From Bacteroidia bacterium (lineage in GTDB: Bacteria > Bacteroidota > Bacteroidia > Bacteroidales > Marinilabiliaceae): a stretch of 49,564 bases of DNA. The notes under the pieces were generated by a model. It saw only the letters and a program-made list of their open reading frames with translations. It had not been told where the DNA came from and made no database searches. Every line of letters begins with the position of its first letter. The first letter of the stretch is position 1. Positions 35,599 through 44,308 of the stretch are shown here, in pieces. The translations under genes and the position numbers were made by a program. The stretch covers positions 1-49,564 of the forward strand of contig JAUNDI010000017.1 of assembly GCA_030526155.1 (NCBI GenBank), read 5' to 3'.

Positions 35599-35884
35599 AA
35601 ACGATGGACGAGTGCGTGTGCTGACGCCCAAATTGCCATTGCACCCCAAAGAGGCTTTGGAGAAGATTCGACTGATCTGCTAAAAGGAGCAGGTGGATCT
35701 GTTAGTGGGCAACAGTTACGGCAGTTTCTATGCTCAGCAGTTGGCGTCTATCATCGGTATTCCTGCGTTGCTTGGCAATCCACATTTCCGGATGACGGAG
35801 TTCCTGAAGGAGCGCATCGGGGAACATCAATACAAGAGCCCGCGTGCTGATGGTAAGCAGAATTTCGTAATACAGTCAGCATAA
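35595..35884 (+). pseudogene. Remnant of a YqiA-like esterase gene
   Basis: The original start survives (ATG at 35595 overlapping the DUF4491 stop, reading MKTM), but the lid and oxyanion region that should follow is missing and the frame changes. From 35600 another frame reads RVRVLTPKLPLHPKEALEKI, meets a TAA stop at 35681, then continues in the same frame with VDLLVGNSYGSFYAQQLAS (nucleophile Ser in GNSYGS) to a TAA at 35882. The family's C-terminal part with the catalytic His is gone; sequence of a different gene begins at about 35870. So: internal deletion, nonsense codon and lost tail. Confidence 0.8.
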
Positions 35885-36359
35885 ACTTGAAGCCGAACAG
35901 CGAGCGATGAGGAACTATCCTGATGCCGTGGGCCTGAGACTGACGTGGATGTACGACCTACCCAGCTTTCCTTTGAAGTTGAATGGAAACATTCTAGTCA
36001 ATCTACAAAAGGCATCGGACGAAGGCACGAGCATTCAAGCAGCCATCTACGAGTACCGAGGTGTGACCAACGTATGGGAGGTGGTTTTGAACATGGAGAA
36101 AGTTTTTGAATTACCAGGAGGTATCTACAATTTACGAAGCGCTGGTTCGTTAAATAGTTATGAGCTCTTCATGAAAGCTGCCAGTCTAATGGGCTTGAAA
36201 GAATACGAGACTATGATTCTGCCTGAAGAGGAAAGATTCTACGAACAGCCAAGAAACCTCACGACGGATGGCTCCCTCGCAGAGGGGTTCGGCATTCACC
36301 TTAGCGAAAGTGTGGAAGGCATCGAGAAGGCATTGAATAGTCCAATCATTAGATTTTGA
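35871..36359 (+). pseudogene. C-terminal half of a dTDP-4-dehydrorhamnose reductase-like gene
   Basis: The frame from 35871 reads YSQHKLEAEQRAM, the YxxxK catalytic motif of extended short-chain reductases of the RmlD kind, and continues 163 residues (GLRLTWMYDLP, YEYRGVTNVWEVV, GIYNLRS) to a normal stop. The N-terminal NAD(P)-binding half (GxxGxxG) is absent; the frame is closed by TAA at 35868. The first ATG is at 35907, so a 150-residue piece could still be translated, but without a cofactor site. It abuts the esterase remnant, as expected from one deletion joining two genes. Confidence 0.8.
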
Positions 36360-36365
36360 AAAACT

Positions 36366-36704
36366 ATGGCACAGGATATTACTATCAAAGAGGCGCAGCA
36401 GATGGTGGATGAATGGATTCACACCTATGGCGTGCGTTACTTCAGCGAATTGACCAACATGGCCGTGCTGACCGAAGAGGTGGGCGAACTGGCTCGTGTG
36501 ATGTCTCGCAAATACGGTGACCAGTCGTTTAAGGCAGGCGAGAACCAAGACCCTGCAGATGAGATGGCTGATGTGCTTTGGGTATTGCTTTGCTTGGCTA
36601 ACCAGACAGGTGTGGACTTGACGGAAGCGCTCCGAAAGAACATACAGAAAAAGACCAACAGAGACAAGGAACGACATAAGAATAATCCCAAACTGAATCA
36701 GTGA
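36366..36704 (+). CDS. MazG-like nucleotide pyrophosphohydrolase
   Basis: 112 residues, single MazG-type all-helical domain. The metal-binding motif is visible: TEEVGELARVM (EExxE) near residue 37 and ADEMADVLWVLLCLANQTG (ExxxD) near 63. The family hydrolyses noncanonical or excess nucleoside triphosphates to monophosphates. Starts 6 bases after the reductase remnant and ends 4 bases before the ZIP transporter. Confidence 0.9.
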   Translation: MAQDITIKEAQQMVDEWIHTYGVRYFSELTNMAVLTEEVGELARVMSRKYGDQSFKAGENQDPADEMADVLWVLLCLANQTGVDLTEALRKNIQKKTNRDKERHKNNPKLNQ

Positions 36705-36708
36705 GACA

Positions 36709-37455
36709 ATGAACGCAGTATGGATAAGTGCCGCAGGTCTTTGCGGAGCAACGATAATAGGCAGTCTCCTTGGTTTCGTCATCAAAGAGTTGCCGCATAA
36801 ATGGAACGACACGATACTGGGGTATTGTGCCGGTATCATGTTAGCTGCCTCGACGTTAGGACTGATTGTGCCTGCCTTCGAGGGTTCTACTCATTGGTGG
36901 TGGGTGGCCATTGGCGTAATGGTGGGTGCGCTCTTCCTGAATGTGCTCGACTTTATCACTCCTCACCTGCACCACATTACGGGGCTCGACGAAGAGGAGC
37001 ACCGTAATAACGCATCTTTGAACCATGTCCTGCTCTTTGTCATGGCCATTGCCTTGCACAAACTGCCCGAGGGTATGGCTGCGGGTGTAAGCATGAGCGA
37101 TCTGGAGTCGAGCAGCTGGGCAGTCAGTCTGGGTATTGCCTTGCAGAACGTACCTGAAGGTATGGTAATCATCGCCCCTCTCCTACTGACTGGCGTGAAG
37201 CCTATGCGCACATTTGTTATCTCCATTACCATTGGCCTTCTCGAAGTCCTGGGCGTATGGATTGGCTTTGGTTTGGGCAACGTCTCTGCCACACTCCTAC
37301 CTATCATGCTTGGCTTTGCGGGTGGTGCGATGCTCTATGTAACGAGCGACGAAATGATTCCCGAGACACACGCCCATGGCTATCAAAAACAGGCTACCTA
37401 TGCTTTGCTGCTGGGATTCATAACCTTGCTGTTGATTGAAAAATTCTTTGAATAA
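36709..37455 (+). CDS. ZIP-family divalent metal transporter
   Basis: 248 residues, eight predicted membrane helices. The two ZIP metal-site helices are visible: ALHKLPEGMAAG near residue 115 and ALQNVPEGMVI near 140. In the second motif Gln replaces the usual His of HNxPEG. A His-rich loop (TPHLHHITGLDEEEH) sits between helices 3 and 4. Likely imports zinc, iron or manganese. Its TAA stop overlaps the next ATG by one base. Confidence 0.92.
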   Translation: MNAVWISAAGLCGATIIGSLLGFVIKELPHKWNDTILGYCAGIMLAASTLGLIVPAFEGSTHWWWVAIGVMVGALFLNVLDFITPHLHHITGLDEEEHRNNASLNHVLLFVMAIALHKLPEGMAAGVSMSDLESSSWAVSLGIALQNVPEGMVIIAPLLLTGVKPMRTFVISITIGLLEVLGVWIGFGLGNVSATLLPIMLGFAGGAMLYVTSDEMIPETHAHGYQKQATYALLLGFITLLLIEKFFE

Positions 37456-37544
37456 TGAGCAAGCATCTTTCTATATTAAGCGCCGGTCCTATCATCGTAG
37501 GATTCATGGTTGTCCTCACTTTGCAAAAAATTAAAAACGTATGA
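37455..37544 (+). CDS. Tiny 29-residue membrane ORF, coupled on both sides
   Basis: The ATG at 37455 shares one base with the ZIP stop and its TGA overlaps the HD-protein ATG by four bases (ATGA). The peptide has a hydrophobic core (AGPIIVGFMVVLTLQ) flanked by Lys, so it could be a single-span membrane peptide. Alternatively it is the leftover of a larger gene shortened in frame, as several neighbours have been, or it serves only to carry ribosomes to the HD gene. Family not recognised. Confidence 0.5.
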   Translation: MSKHLSILSAGPIIVGFMVVLTLQKIKNV

Positions 37545-38050
37545 CAAATAAGGAAAAGACTCTTGCCTCGCTCATGCAGGCAATGATAAAATACGATGGT
37601 GGCGATGTTCGTCGCATACAACACTTTGTAAAGGTACATGACTTTGCACGTATGATTGCGATTTCAGAGGACATGAATGATGAAGAACTCTTTGTACTCG
37701 AAGCTGCTGCTATTCTGCACGATGTGGGTATTCATGTATCGGAAGAACAGTATGGCAACTGCAACGGCAAGCACCAGGAGGAACTGGGCCCTGCAGAAGC
37801 AATGAAGGTCTTAGCCAAAGTAGAGGGCTTCAACGAAGAACAAAAGGAACGCATCTGCTGGCTGATTGCTCATCATCATACCTACACCGATGTGACCTCT
37901 CAAGATCATCGTATTCTATTGGAGGCCGATTTCTTGGTGAACTCTTTTGAAGATGAGGTTTCGACCGAGGGTATTGCTTCCTTCCGAGAGAATGTCTTCC
38001 GCTCGCCATCGGCCATCAAGATGTTGAATGAGATGTGGAATGTTGAATAA
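37541..38050 (+). CDS. HD-domain phosphohydrolase
   Basis: 169 residues. The HD metal-site signature is complete: H in FVKVHDFARMIA near residue 33, HD in AAILHDVGI near 58, HHH in IAHHHTYTD near 113 and the aspartate in LEADFLVN near 130. Such small cytoplasmic proteins act on phosphomonoesters or nucleotides; the substrate is not known. It is joined to the TauE-like gene by a one-base overlap. Confidence 0.88.
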   Translation: MTNKEKTLASLMQAMIKYDGGDVRRIQHFVKVHDFARMIAISEDMNDEELFVLEAAAILHDVGIHVSEEQYGNCNGKHQEELGPAEAMKVLAKVEGFNEEQKERICWLIAHHHTYTDVTSQDHRILLEADFLVNSFEDEVSTEGIASFRENVFRSPSAIKMLNEMWNVE

Positions 38051-38796
38051 TGGTAGAGGCATTATCTTTCTTCCAATGGTCGATACTCGCGCTCTCGGCA
38101 CTCTGTATTGGAATGTCGAAGACGGGTGTGCAAGGCATGATGTTGCTCATTGTGCCCTACATGGCCATGGCATTCGGAGCAAAAGATTCGACGGGCGTAA
38201 TCCTGCCTATGCTCTGCATGGCCGATGTGATTGCTGTGGCTTATTACAAACGTATTGCCGACTGGCGTGTCGTGGCCAAACTGCTGCCTACGGCCATCCT
38301 CGGTTTCTTTGTAGCCCTCTTTGTCGATAACCTCATACCTACACACGAGTTTCATCAGCTGATGGGCTGGACTTTGGCGCTGGCTTTGGCCGTGATGATC
38401 TGGAGCGAAGTGTTCGGCAAAGAAAACAAGTGGATGAAGAAGTGGTGGTACTCAGCAACTTTCGGCTTGCTGGGAGGTTTCACCACGATGATTGGTAATG
38501 CAGCAGGTCCTGTGATGTCGGTTTATCTGCTCTCGATGCGCAAGGGGAAGATGGAGTATATAGGCATCAACGCCTGGTTCTTCCTTGTGGTCAATCTTCT
38601 GAAGATTCCGTTGCAGGTATTTGCTTGGGACAATATCACTTGGGACACCTTCTCTTTGAACCTTATGATGCTGCCAATTATCGGAATTGGCGCCCTTGTG
38701 GGCATCCGCATCGTGAAGATATTCCCAGAAAAGTCCTTCCGCCGTTTCATTCAGATTATCACGATACTCTCAGTAGCTTTAATGCTTATACAATAA
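38050..38796 (+). CDS. TauE/SafE-family membrane transporter
   Basis: 248 residues, eight membrane helices. N-terminal GMSKTGVQGMMLL and the mid-protein GGFTTMIGNAAGPVMSVYLL are the paired TauE/SafE signatures, one in each half of the internal repeat. The family exports sulfite, sulfoacetate and other organosulfonates; the substrate is unknown here. Last intact gene of the foreign-looking block; 11 bases before the AlkD-like remnant. Confidence 0.9.
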   Translation: MVEALSFFQWSILALSALCIGMSKTGVQGMMLLIVPYMAMAFGAKDSTGVILPMLCMADVIAVAYYKRIADWRVVAKLLPTAILGFFVALFVDNLIPTHEFHQLMGWTLALALAVMIWSEVFGKENKWMKKWWYSATFGLLGGFTTMIGNAAGPVMSVYLLSMRKGKMEYIGINAWFFLVVNLLKIPLQVFAWDNITWDTFSLNLMMLPIIGIGALVGIRIVKIFPEKSFRRFIQIITILSVALMLIQ

Positions 38797-38807
38797 AATG
38801 TTGAAGT

Positions 38808-39095
38808 ATGAAAAGTAAAATACAAGAACGTCTGTTCGCTATGCGCGACGAGAAATATGCAGACTTTTAGGCCAAGTTGACCCTAGGGGTACCCGTGGAG
38901 TATTATGTGAGAATGATGGTGGCATGGTTCTTCGCCACGGCTTTAGCTAAGCAATGGGATGTCACAATCGCATACATTGAGCAGAAGAAGCTAGAGCCTT
39001 GGACGCACAACAAAACCATCCAAAAGGCTATAGAGAGTTATAGAATCACCGATGAGTAGAAAGCTTATCTGCGAACATTGAAAATCGACATATAG
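38808..39095 (+). pseudogene. Remnant of an AlkD-like DNA alkylation repair gene
   Basis: One frame from the ATG at 38808 to TAG at 39093 reads the N-terminus of a HEAT-repeat alkylation-repair protein (MKSKIQERLFAMRDEKYADF ... AKLTLGVPVEYYV), then jumps to the C-terminal part (MVAWFFATALAKQWD, LEPWTHNKTIQKAIES, KAYLRTLKIDI). Over 100 central residues, including the DNA-lesion pocket, are missing. Two in-frame TAG codons (38868, 39057) stand where Gln is expected, each one C-to-T change from CAG. The gene is dead. Confidence 0.78.
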
Positions 39096-39212
39096 GTCTA
39101 TTTTTGAGCGCTAACTTTTCCTATCCATTCTGTTGCTAGACAAAATTGCATAGTATAGTCAGATCTGGGACATAAAAACAAGATTTTTTTAATTTTCTAT
39201 TCCAAAAATTAC

Positions 39213-39220
39213 TATCCTTG
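39213..39220 (+). promoter_or_regulatory. Possible -7 element for the SusR-like regulator
   Basis: TATCCTTG is one mismatch from TAnnTTTG. It lies 77 bases before the ATG at 39297. A T-rich stretch lies at the -33 position. The rest of the 201-base gap shows nothing else recognisable. Confidence 0.4.
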
Positions 39221-39296
39221 CGCGATATAATCCATTTACAAAATATTGGTAACATTAACCATTAAAAAATATTATACCCCCCCACCTCCCCCACAT

Positions 39297-41570
39297 ATGT
39301 TAGGCATCAGATTAATACTTCTTTTTCTTGCAGGGTTACTCGCTACGACACGCATCAATGCTTATGTGTCACAGTTGCTATTCTCGCGTATAACGGCTGA
39401 AGACGGCTTGTGCGATAACCAGGTGTTGCACATCATGCAGTTGCCTGATGAACGTATGCTTATTACCACCCAAGGTAATATCAATATCTATGACGGCATA
39501 AATTTCAGTCATATACATCGTACCCACATCGAACCATACCATTTAGAGGGTTATCATGGGTACTATCACGTATATGTGGATATTCAGCAGATGGTGTGGA
39601 TTAAAAACACGCAATCGCTCATGTGTTTCGACCTAAAGCAGAATTGTTACGAGGAAAATATCCCACAACTGATACAGAAGATGTGGCCGGAAAAGAGCAA
39701 GGTCAGCGATGTCTTTGTCGACACAGATTACCATTTGTGGTTATTGTCTGGTAGAGAACTATGGAATGATTATACAGGCAAAACCATAACTCTAAATCCC
39801 GCGTTTGGAGAGCTGCAGGATGTGGATGTGTGTGGTACGTTTGGTTATCTGTTTTTTAGTACTGGTATTGTTGTGTGTCTTGATATCATGACCTCTAATA
39901 TATCCTATACCGAGGTAGCATATACTGAGTATGAGGCTGCAAAATATAGCCATACATCTATGGTTGTGCGTTCCTCTGATGGTAAGTTTTACCAGATACG
40001 TAATGGTAGCGAATCCATATTTCTCTGTTTTGATACTAATAATAGAACGTGGCAAAGTCTGTTTGCTGCCGACTTCACCATGCATACTCTTGCTGTTAAG
40101 GATGTAGGAAATATCTACTTCACCAGTGCTCAGGGCTTGTGGCGATATAATGTGAAGAGTAATACAAGGTCTAAACTCGAGAAATATTCGCTTTACGAGG
40201 GAGCCCCTATGAGTGCCTCGGCTAATACTATAAGTTTTGATCGACAGGGCGGCGTGTGGGTAGGTACCTATCACGACGGACTACTCTATGCCCACCCCGA
40301 CAGATTCCCATTTCACACACAGCCAAAGGCTTCTGCCACGTTCCCTATGCAAAGTCATCGTGTGGTAGATAGTCGCGGATATATTTGGGAAGCTACAACT
40401 GATGGATTGGCTCTTACCATGAATGGAGTGAAGAGGATGATCTATTCAGAAGATGGCTTATCGAATGATTGCGTATGTGCCATTGTGGAAGATATGCAAA
40501 ACCGCATGTGGGTATCTACTGTCAATGGAATATCTTGCATAGAGGTAATGCATGGCGAAGTGCTGAAGATAAACTCATATCATGCTTCGGATGGAGTATT
40601 AAGAGGTAGCTATAATAGTGGTATGGCACAGTTGTTGGCAAATGGCACAATCGAAATGGAGGGCAGAAATGGTACGACCATTTTTGATCCTGAAGAAGTA
40701 ATGCACATGCGTAGTATACAACTGAATCCTATCTTGAAGCGAATCACTATGAGCGAAAACAATGTCACTCTTGATTTCTCTGCACTTAACTATGCATTTC
40801 CTCAACATACACATTATAAATATACACTTGTCCAAGGAGGAGACTCATTAGTTACTATATTGAAACCTGGTATTAATTCAAGCTATATAGATGCTAAAGG
40901 TGCTTTGCATCTGGACCTACTTAAACTAACTCCTGGTGAATATAGACTCAAAGTCGAGGCAGCGTTGGATGCTGATAGTTGGACAGGTAGAGCTCAAGAG
41001 GTCTGTTTTGAGATTCTACCTCCGTGGTGGCAATCTACTTGTGCCTATGCCGCCTATGCCATTCTGACTATCATTGTAGTGGTGAGTGGTGTGTCGCTCC
41101 ATTCGCACAATCAACGAAAGCGTATGCTTCGGCAGTTGAAGGAGGAGAGATTGATGGCTCGCATTGAGGGTTTGATGGAACAATGCGCCCGCTACGAGGA
41201 TGAACGCCAAGTACAACACATAGCTGAGGAGAAGCAAGAGAACGAGATGGAGGCGCAAGATGCCGCATTTCTTAAAAAAGCCATCGCCCTCGTGGAGATG
41301 AATCTAGGCAAACAATATTCCGTAGAGCATTTGAGTAGCGATCTATGTATGGAGCGTACGGGGCTATACAAGCGCCTTTCGGCAATAGTAGATAAGTCGC
41401 CAAGCCTCTTCATGCGAAGCATTCGATTGAGCCATGCAGCCCGACTAATACGAGAGGGCAACCACTCTCTAGCCGAGATAGCAACACTTACAGGCTTTTC
41501 GTCGGCTAGCTACTTGAGCCGTTGTTTTCAAGAGGAGTATGGATGTAAGCCGTCAGAATATGCACGATAA
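39297..41570 (+). CDS. SusR-like membrane sensor with cytoplasmic AraC-type DNA-binding domain
   Basis: 757 residues from the ATG at 39297; an in-frame TTG upstream would add a proline run before the signal sequence and is rejected. Order: signal/membrane segment (MLGIRLILLFLAGLL), a periplasmic two-component-regulator propeller (GVWVGTYHDGLLY, GYIWEATTDGLAL, RMWVSTVNGISCI), a Y_Y_Y-type beta-sandwich (about 485-575), one membrane helix (about 582-602), a coiled coil, and an AraC HTH pair (about 660-757; LAEIATLTGFSSASYLSRCF, YGCKPSEYA). There is no histidine kinase or receiver domain, so this is the SusR layout, not a hybrid two-component system. It probably senses a sugar and controls the adjacent GH31 gene. 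Confidence 0.85.
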   Translation: MLGIRLILLFLAGLLATTRINAYVSQLLFSRITAEDGLCDNQVLHIMQLPDERMLITTQGNINIYDGINFSHIHRTHIEPYHLEGYHGYYHVYVDIQQMVWIKNTQSLMCFDLKQNCYEENIPQLIQKMWPEKSKVSDVFVDTDYHLWLLSGRELWNDYTGKTITLNPAFGELQDVDVCGTFGYLFFSTGIVVCLDIMTSNISYTEVAYTEYEAAKYSHTSMVVRSSDGKFYQIRNGSESIFLCFDTNNRTWQSLFAADFTMHTLAVKDVGNIYFTSAQGLWRYNVKSNTRSKLEKYSLYEGAPMSASANTISFDRQGGVWVGTYHDGLLYAHPDRFPFHTQPKASATFPMQSHRVVDSRGYIWEATTDGLALTMNGVKRMIYSEDGLSNDCVCAIVEDMQNRMWVSTVNGISCIEVMHGEVLKINSYHASDGVLRGSYNSGMAQLLANGTIEMEGRNGTTIFDPEEVMHMRSIQLNPILKRITMSENNVTLDFSALNYAFPQHTHYKYTLVQGGDSLVTILKPGINSSYIDAKGALHLDLLKLTPGEYRLKVEAALDADSWTGRAQEVCFEILPPWWQSTCAYAAYAILTIIVVVSGVSLHSHNQRKRMLRQLKEERLMARIEGLMEQCARYEDERQVQHIAEEKQENEMEAQDAAFLKKAIALVEMNLGKQYSVEHLSSDLCMERTGLYKRLSAIVDKSPSLFMRSIRLSHAARLIREGNHSLAEIATLTGFSSASYLSRCFQEEYGCKPSEYAR

Positions 41571-41577
41571 TAGGCAG

Positions 41578-41669
41578 TTTTCAACATAGTTACCAATCGT
41601 TTCAACATAATTGTTGCAATATTCTTAAGCAAAAGATGTAACTTGCCACTCGAAAATTAATGTTGAAAA
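41578..41669 (+). promoter_or_regulatory. Repeated TTTCAACAT motifs, candidate operators
   Basis: TTTTCAACATAGTT (41578-41591) and GTTTCAACATAATT (41599-41612) are direct repeats 21 bases apart, two turns of DNA. A third copy, TTTTCAACAT, lies on the opposite strand at 41660-41669. A weak -7-like TAACTTG is at 41639. The spacing suits a dimeric AraC-family activator. The regulator gene ends just upstream and GH31 begins just downstream. Confidence 0.55.
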
Positions 41670-41682
41670 ACACTTTTTATCT

Positions 41683-44115
41683 ATGAAAAATACTCTCACA
41701 GTAATCATGGCTTTTGTGGCAATACTCGCTGCCAATGGCCAGACGAAGAATCAGGTGAAGGTGAATGCAGACGGCAACCAAATCGAGGTGTCGTTCTATT
41801 CTCCTACTATCGTACGTGTACAAAAATGTCCAGAAGGTAAAACAATGCCTATCACCCAAAGCGAGGTGGTGACCATGCAGCCTAGGGAGGACTTTAAGGT
41901 GACTGTCAAGGAGAGTGGCGCGTCGGTACGTATGAACTCTGCAGAGCTGACCGTCACCATCGATAAGCGTACTGGTCTCGTGCAGTTCGCTGCTCTAGGT
42001 AAGAGCTTGCTCAAAGAGAAAAGCATAACTTTTGAGGAGCGACAGAATGGCTCTGATAAGGGTCGTTATGTGGTAAGCCACACCTATCAACTCGATAAGG
42101 ATGAGGCTATATATGGTCTAGGTACTGTGCAAGATGGTAAACTTAACCGCCGAGGTCTCAGTAAGTTGGTTGAGCAGAATAATCTTGAGGACTTCCAGAA
42201 TGTCATCCAATCTATCAAGGGTTGGGGCATATTTTGGGACAACTACTCACGCTCGCATTTCGAGGATAATGCTCAGGGTATGACCTTCCGTGCAGAGGTG
42301 GGCGATTGTGCCGATTACTATTTTATGTATGGCAAGAATGCTGATGGTGTTAATGCTTGCATGCGTCAGCTCTCTGGCGATGTGCCTATGTTTCCTCTTT
42401 GGACCTTCGGTTATTGGCAGTGCCGCGAGCGATATAAGTCGTCGCAAGAGTTACTCGAGGTGGTAGATACCTATCGTAAACTAGGCGTACCGCTTGATGG
42501 TATCATTCAAGATTGGCAGTATTGGGGTTCTAACTACCTCTGGAATGCCATGGATTTCATAGGTGAGACATTTGTTGACGGCCCTCAGATGATTCGCCGT
42601 GTGCACGAGCAGAATGCCCACATCATGATATCTATTTGGGCTAGCTTCGGTCCTCAGACACAGCAGTTCCGTAAATTACAAGAGAAGGGCTTACTATTCG
42701 ATTTCGAGACATGGCCTCAGTCGGGTCTCTCGCATATCTGGCCTCCTCGTATGGATTACCCTTCGGGTGTGAAGGTGTATGATGCCTTTAGCCCTGTAGC
42801 ACGACAAATATACTGGGACCACCTAAAGACCCTGTTCGACTACGATATGGATGCTTGGTGGATGGATTCGACAGACCCTGACTTCTTCAACCCTTGCGAC
42901 GAGACATACGACCAAAAGGGTAGTATGGGTTCATGGCGTAGTGTGCGCAATCTCTTCCCATTGGCTACTGTAAAGGGTATCTATGGCAATCAGCGTAAGG
43001 TATCTGAACAGAAGCGCGTATTCATCATGACTCGCTCGGCTTTTGCCGGACAGCAGCACTATGGTTCTGGTTTGTGGAGTGGTGACGTAGCTTCTACTTG
43101 GGATATGCTTCGTAAGCAAGTGCCAGCCGGACTTAACTATACCATGACAGGTTGCCCTAACTTTAATACCGATATAGGTGGTTTCTTCTGTAGCGCATAT
43201 AACACCAAGGGTAGCGGTTCTGCTCCTAAGAACCTACAGTATCAAGAGCTCTATGTGCGTTGGATGCAGTATGGTCTATTCTGCCCAGTATTCCGTAGCC
43301 ATGGCGCAGATGCTCCTCGCGAGATATATCAGTTCGGTAAGAAGGGTGAGCCAATATACGATGCTATCGAGCAGACTATCCAATTACGCTACCGTCTCTT
43401 ACCATACATATATAGTACTGCTTGGCAGGTGACTTCGAATAATGAATCTTACCTTCGAGCCTTGCACTACGACTTTGCAAGCGACCGCCGCACTTGGGAT
43501 TGTGCCGATGAGTTCATGTTCGGCCGTAGCATACTCGCTACCCCTGTGCTAGACCCTCAATATACCGAGGAGAAGATCCTAAAAGAGGATGCATACAGCG
43601 GTTGGGATAAGAAGAATATAGAGCAAGAGAATGGCAAGAATACTATCGACTGGACTATAGAGAAAAAGGCTACCAAGTACCTACCTAAGGGTGCCTCATG
43701 GTACGATTTCTGGAGCGAACAACGTTATGCTGGCGGTAAGGAGGTTACTATCCCTACTCGTATCGACCATGCAGCTATGTTCGTTAAGGCAGGTTCTATC
43801 CTTCCTCTCGCCCCTGTGATGCAATATGCCGAGGAGAAGAAGTGGGATAACCTCGATATTATTGTCTATCCTGGCGCAAATGGTACCTTCACCCTTTATG
43901 AAGATGAGGGCGACAACTATAACTACGAGAAGGGCGCCTATGCCACAATAGAAATGACATGGAATGATCGTACACGCACGATTACTATAGGTGAGGTTAA
44001 GGGACAATTCCCAGGAATGCTCAAGAGACGTAAGTTCAATGTTCGTGTGGCTGGTACCCAATTGGTAAAGACTATCGATTATAATGGTCAGCAGATTGCG
44101 TTATCGTTTAAATAG
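41683..44115 (+). CDS. GH31 glycoside hydrolase (alpha-glucosidase or alpha-xylosidase)
   Basis: 810 residues with a signal peptide (cut near ANGQ, residue 20). Order: N-terminal beta-sandwich, (beta/alpha)8 barrel, C-terminal beta domains including a DUF5110-type module (NGTFTLYEDEGDNYNYEKG). Catalytic residues: nucleophile D395 in WWMDSTDPD and acid/base D468 in WSGDVAST. Other GH31 marks are YGLGTVQDGKLNRRG and FTLGYWQCR-like FPLWTFGYWQCRERYKS. The WWMDSTDPD variant is more common in alpha-xylosidase-like branches, but specificity cannot be settled. Expected in the periplasm. It stands without SusC/SusD genes, directly after a SusR-like regulator and repeated operator motifs. Confidence 0.92.
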   Translation: MKNTLTVIMAFVAILAANGQTKNQVKVNADGNQIEVSFYSPTIVRVQKCPEGKTMPITQSEVVTMQPREDFKVTVKESGASVRMNSAELTVTIDKRTGLVQFAALGKSLLKEKSITFEERQNGSDKGRYVVSHTYQLDKDEAIYGLGTVQDGKLNRRGLSKLVEQNNLEDFQNVIQSIKGWGIFWDNYSRSHFEDNAQGMTFRAEVGDCADYYFMYGKNADGVNACMRQLSGDVPMFPLWTFGYWQCRERYKSSQELLEVVDTYRKLGVPLDGIIQDWQYWGSNYLWNAMDFIGETFVDGPQMIRRVHEQNAHIMISIWASFGPQTQQFRKLQEKGLLFDFETWPQSGLSHIWPPRMDYPSGVKVYDAFSPVARQIYWDHLKTLFDYDMDAWWMDSTDPDFFNPCDETYDQKGSMGSWRSVRNLFPLATVKGIYGNQRKVSEQKRVFIMTRSAFAGQQHYGSGLWSGDVASTWDMLRKQVPAGLNYTMTGCPNFNTDIGGFFCSAYNTKGSGSAPKNLQYQELYVRWMQYGLFCPVFRSHGADAPREIYQFGKKGEPIYDAIEQTIQLRYRLLPYIYSTAWQVTSNNESYLRALHYDFASDRRTWDCADEFMFGRSILATPVLDPQYTEEKILKEDAYSGWDKKNIEQENGKNTIDWTIEKKATKYLPKGASWYDFWSEQRYAGGKEVTIPTRIDHAAMFVKAGSILPLAPVMQYAEEKKWDNLDIIVYPGANGTFTLYEDEGDNYNYEKGAYATIEMTWNDRTRTITIGEVKGQFPGMLKRRKFNVRVAGTQLVKTIDYNGQQIALSFK

Positions 44116-44144
44116 GTTCATGATATTTTGATATTGCCTAATGG

Positions 44145-44167
44145 TAAGTAAAGAGGTGACTTACTTA
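44145..44167 (+). terminator. Weak hairpin after GH31
   Basis: The 7-bp stem TAAGTAA/TTACTTA with a 9-nt loop has no T-run after it. It might slow or end transcription, but evidence is thin. Confidence 0.3.
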
Positions 44168-44308
44168 ATGAGTTTGATAGACACTCTTTCTAATCTATTG
44201 GTACGCTCGAATTCAATAAACCTATAAAATATTCCAGCTATTTTGCCGATATTTGCACGCATAGTAATTTAATTGCGCATTTCTGCATTGGAAAATAGAA
44301 TATCAACA

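Noticed and set aside
38808-39095. TAG read as glutamine (recoded stop) in the AlkD-like gene
   Set aside because: TAG ends several intact genes here (e.g. both chromate transporter subunits), and the same gene also lacks its middle. Simple decay explains the codons.
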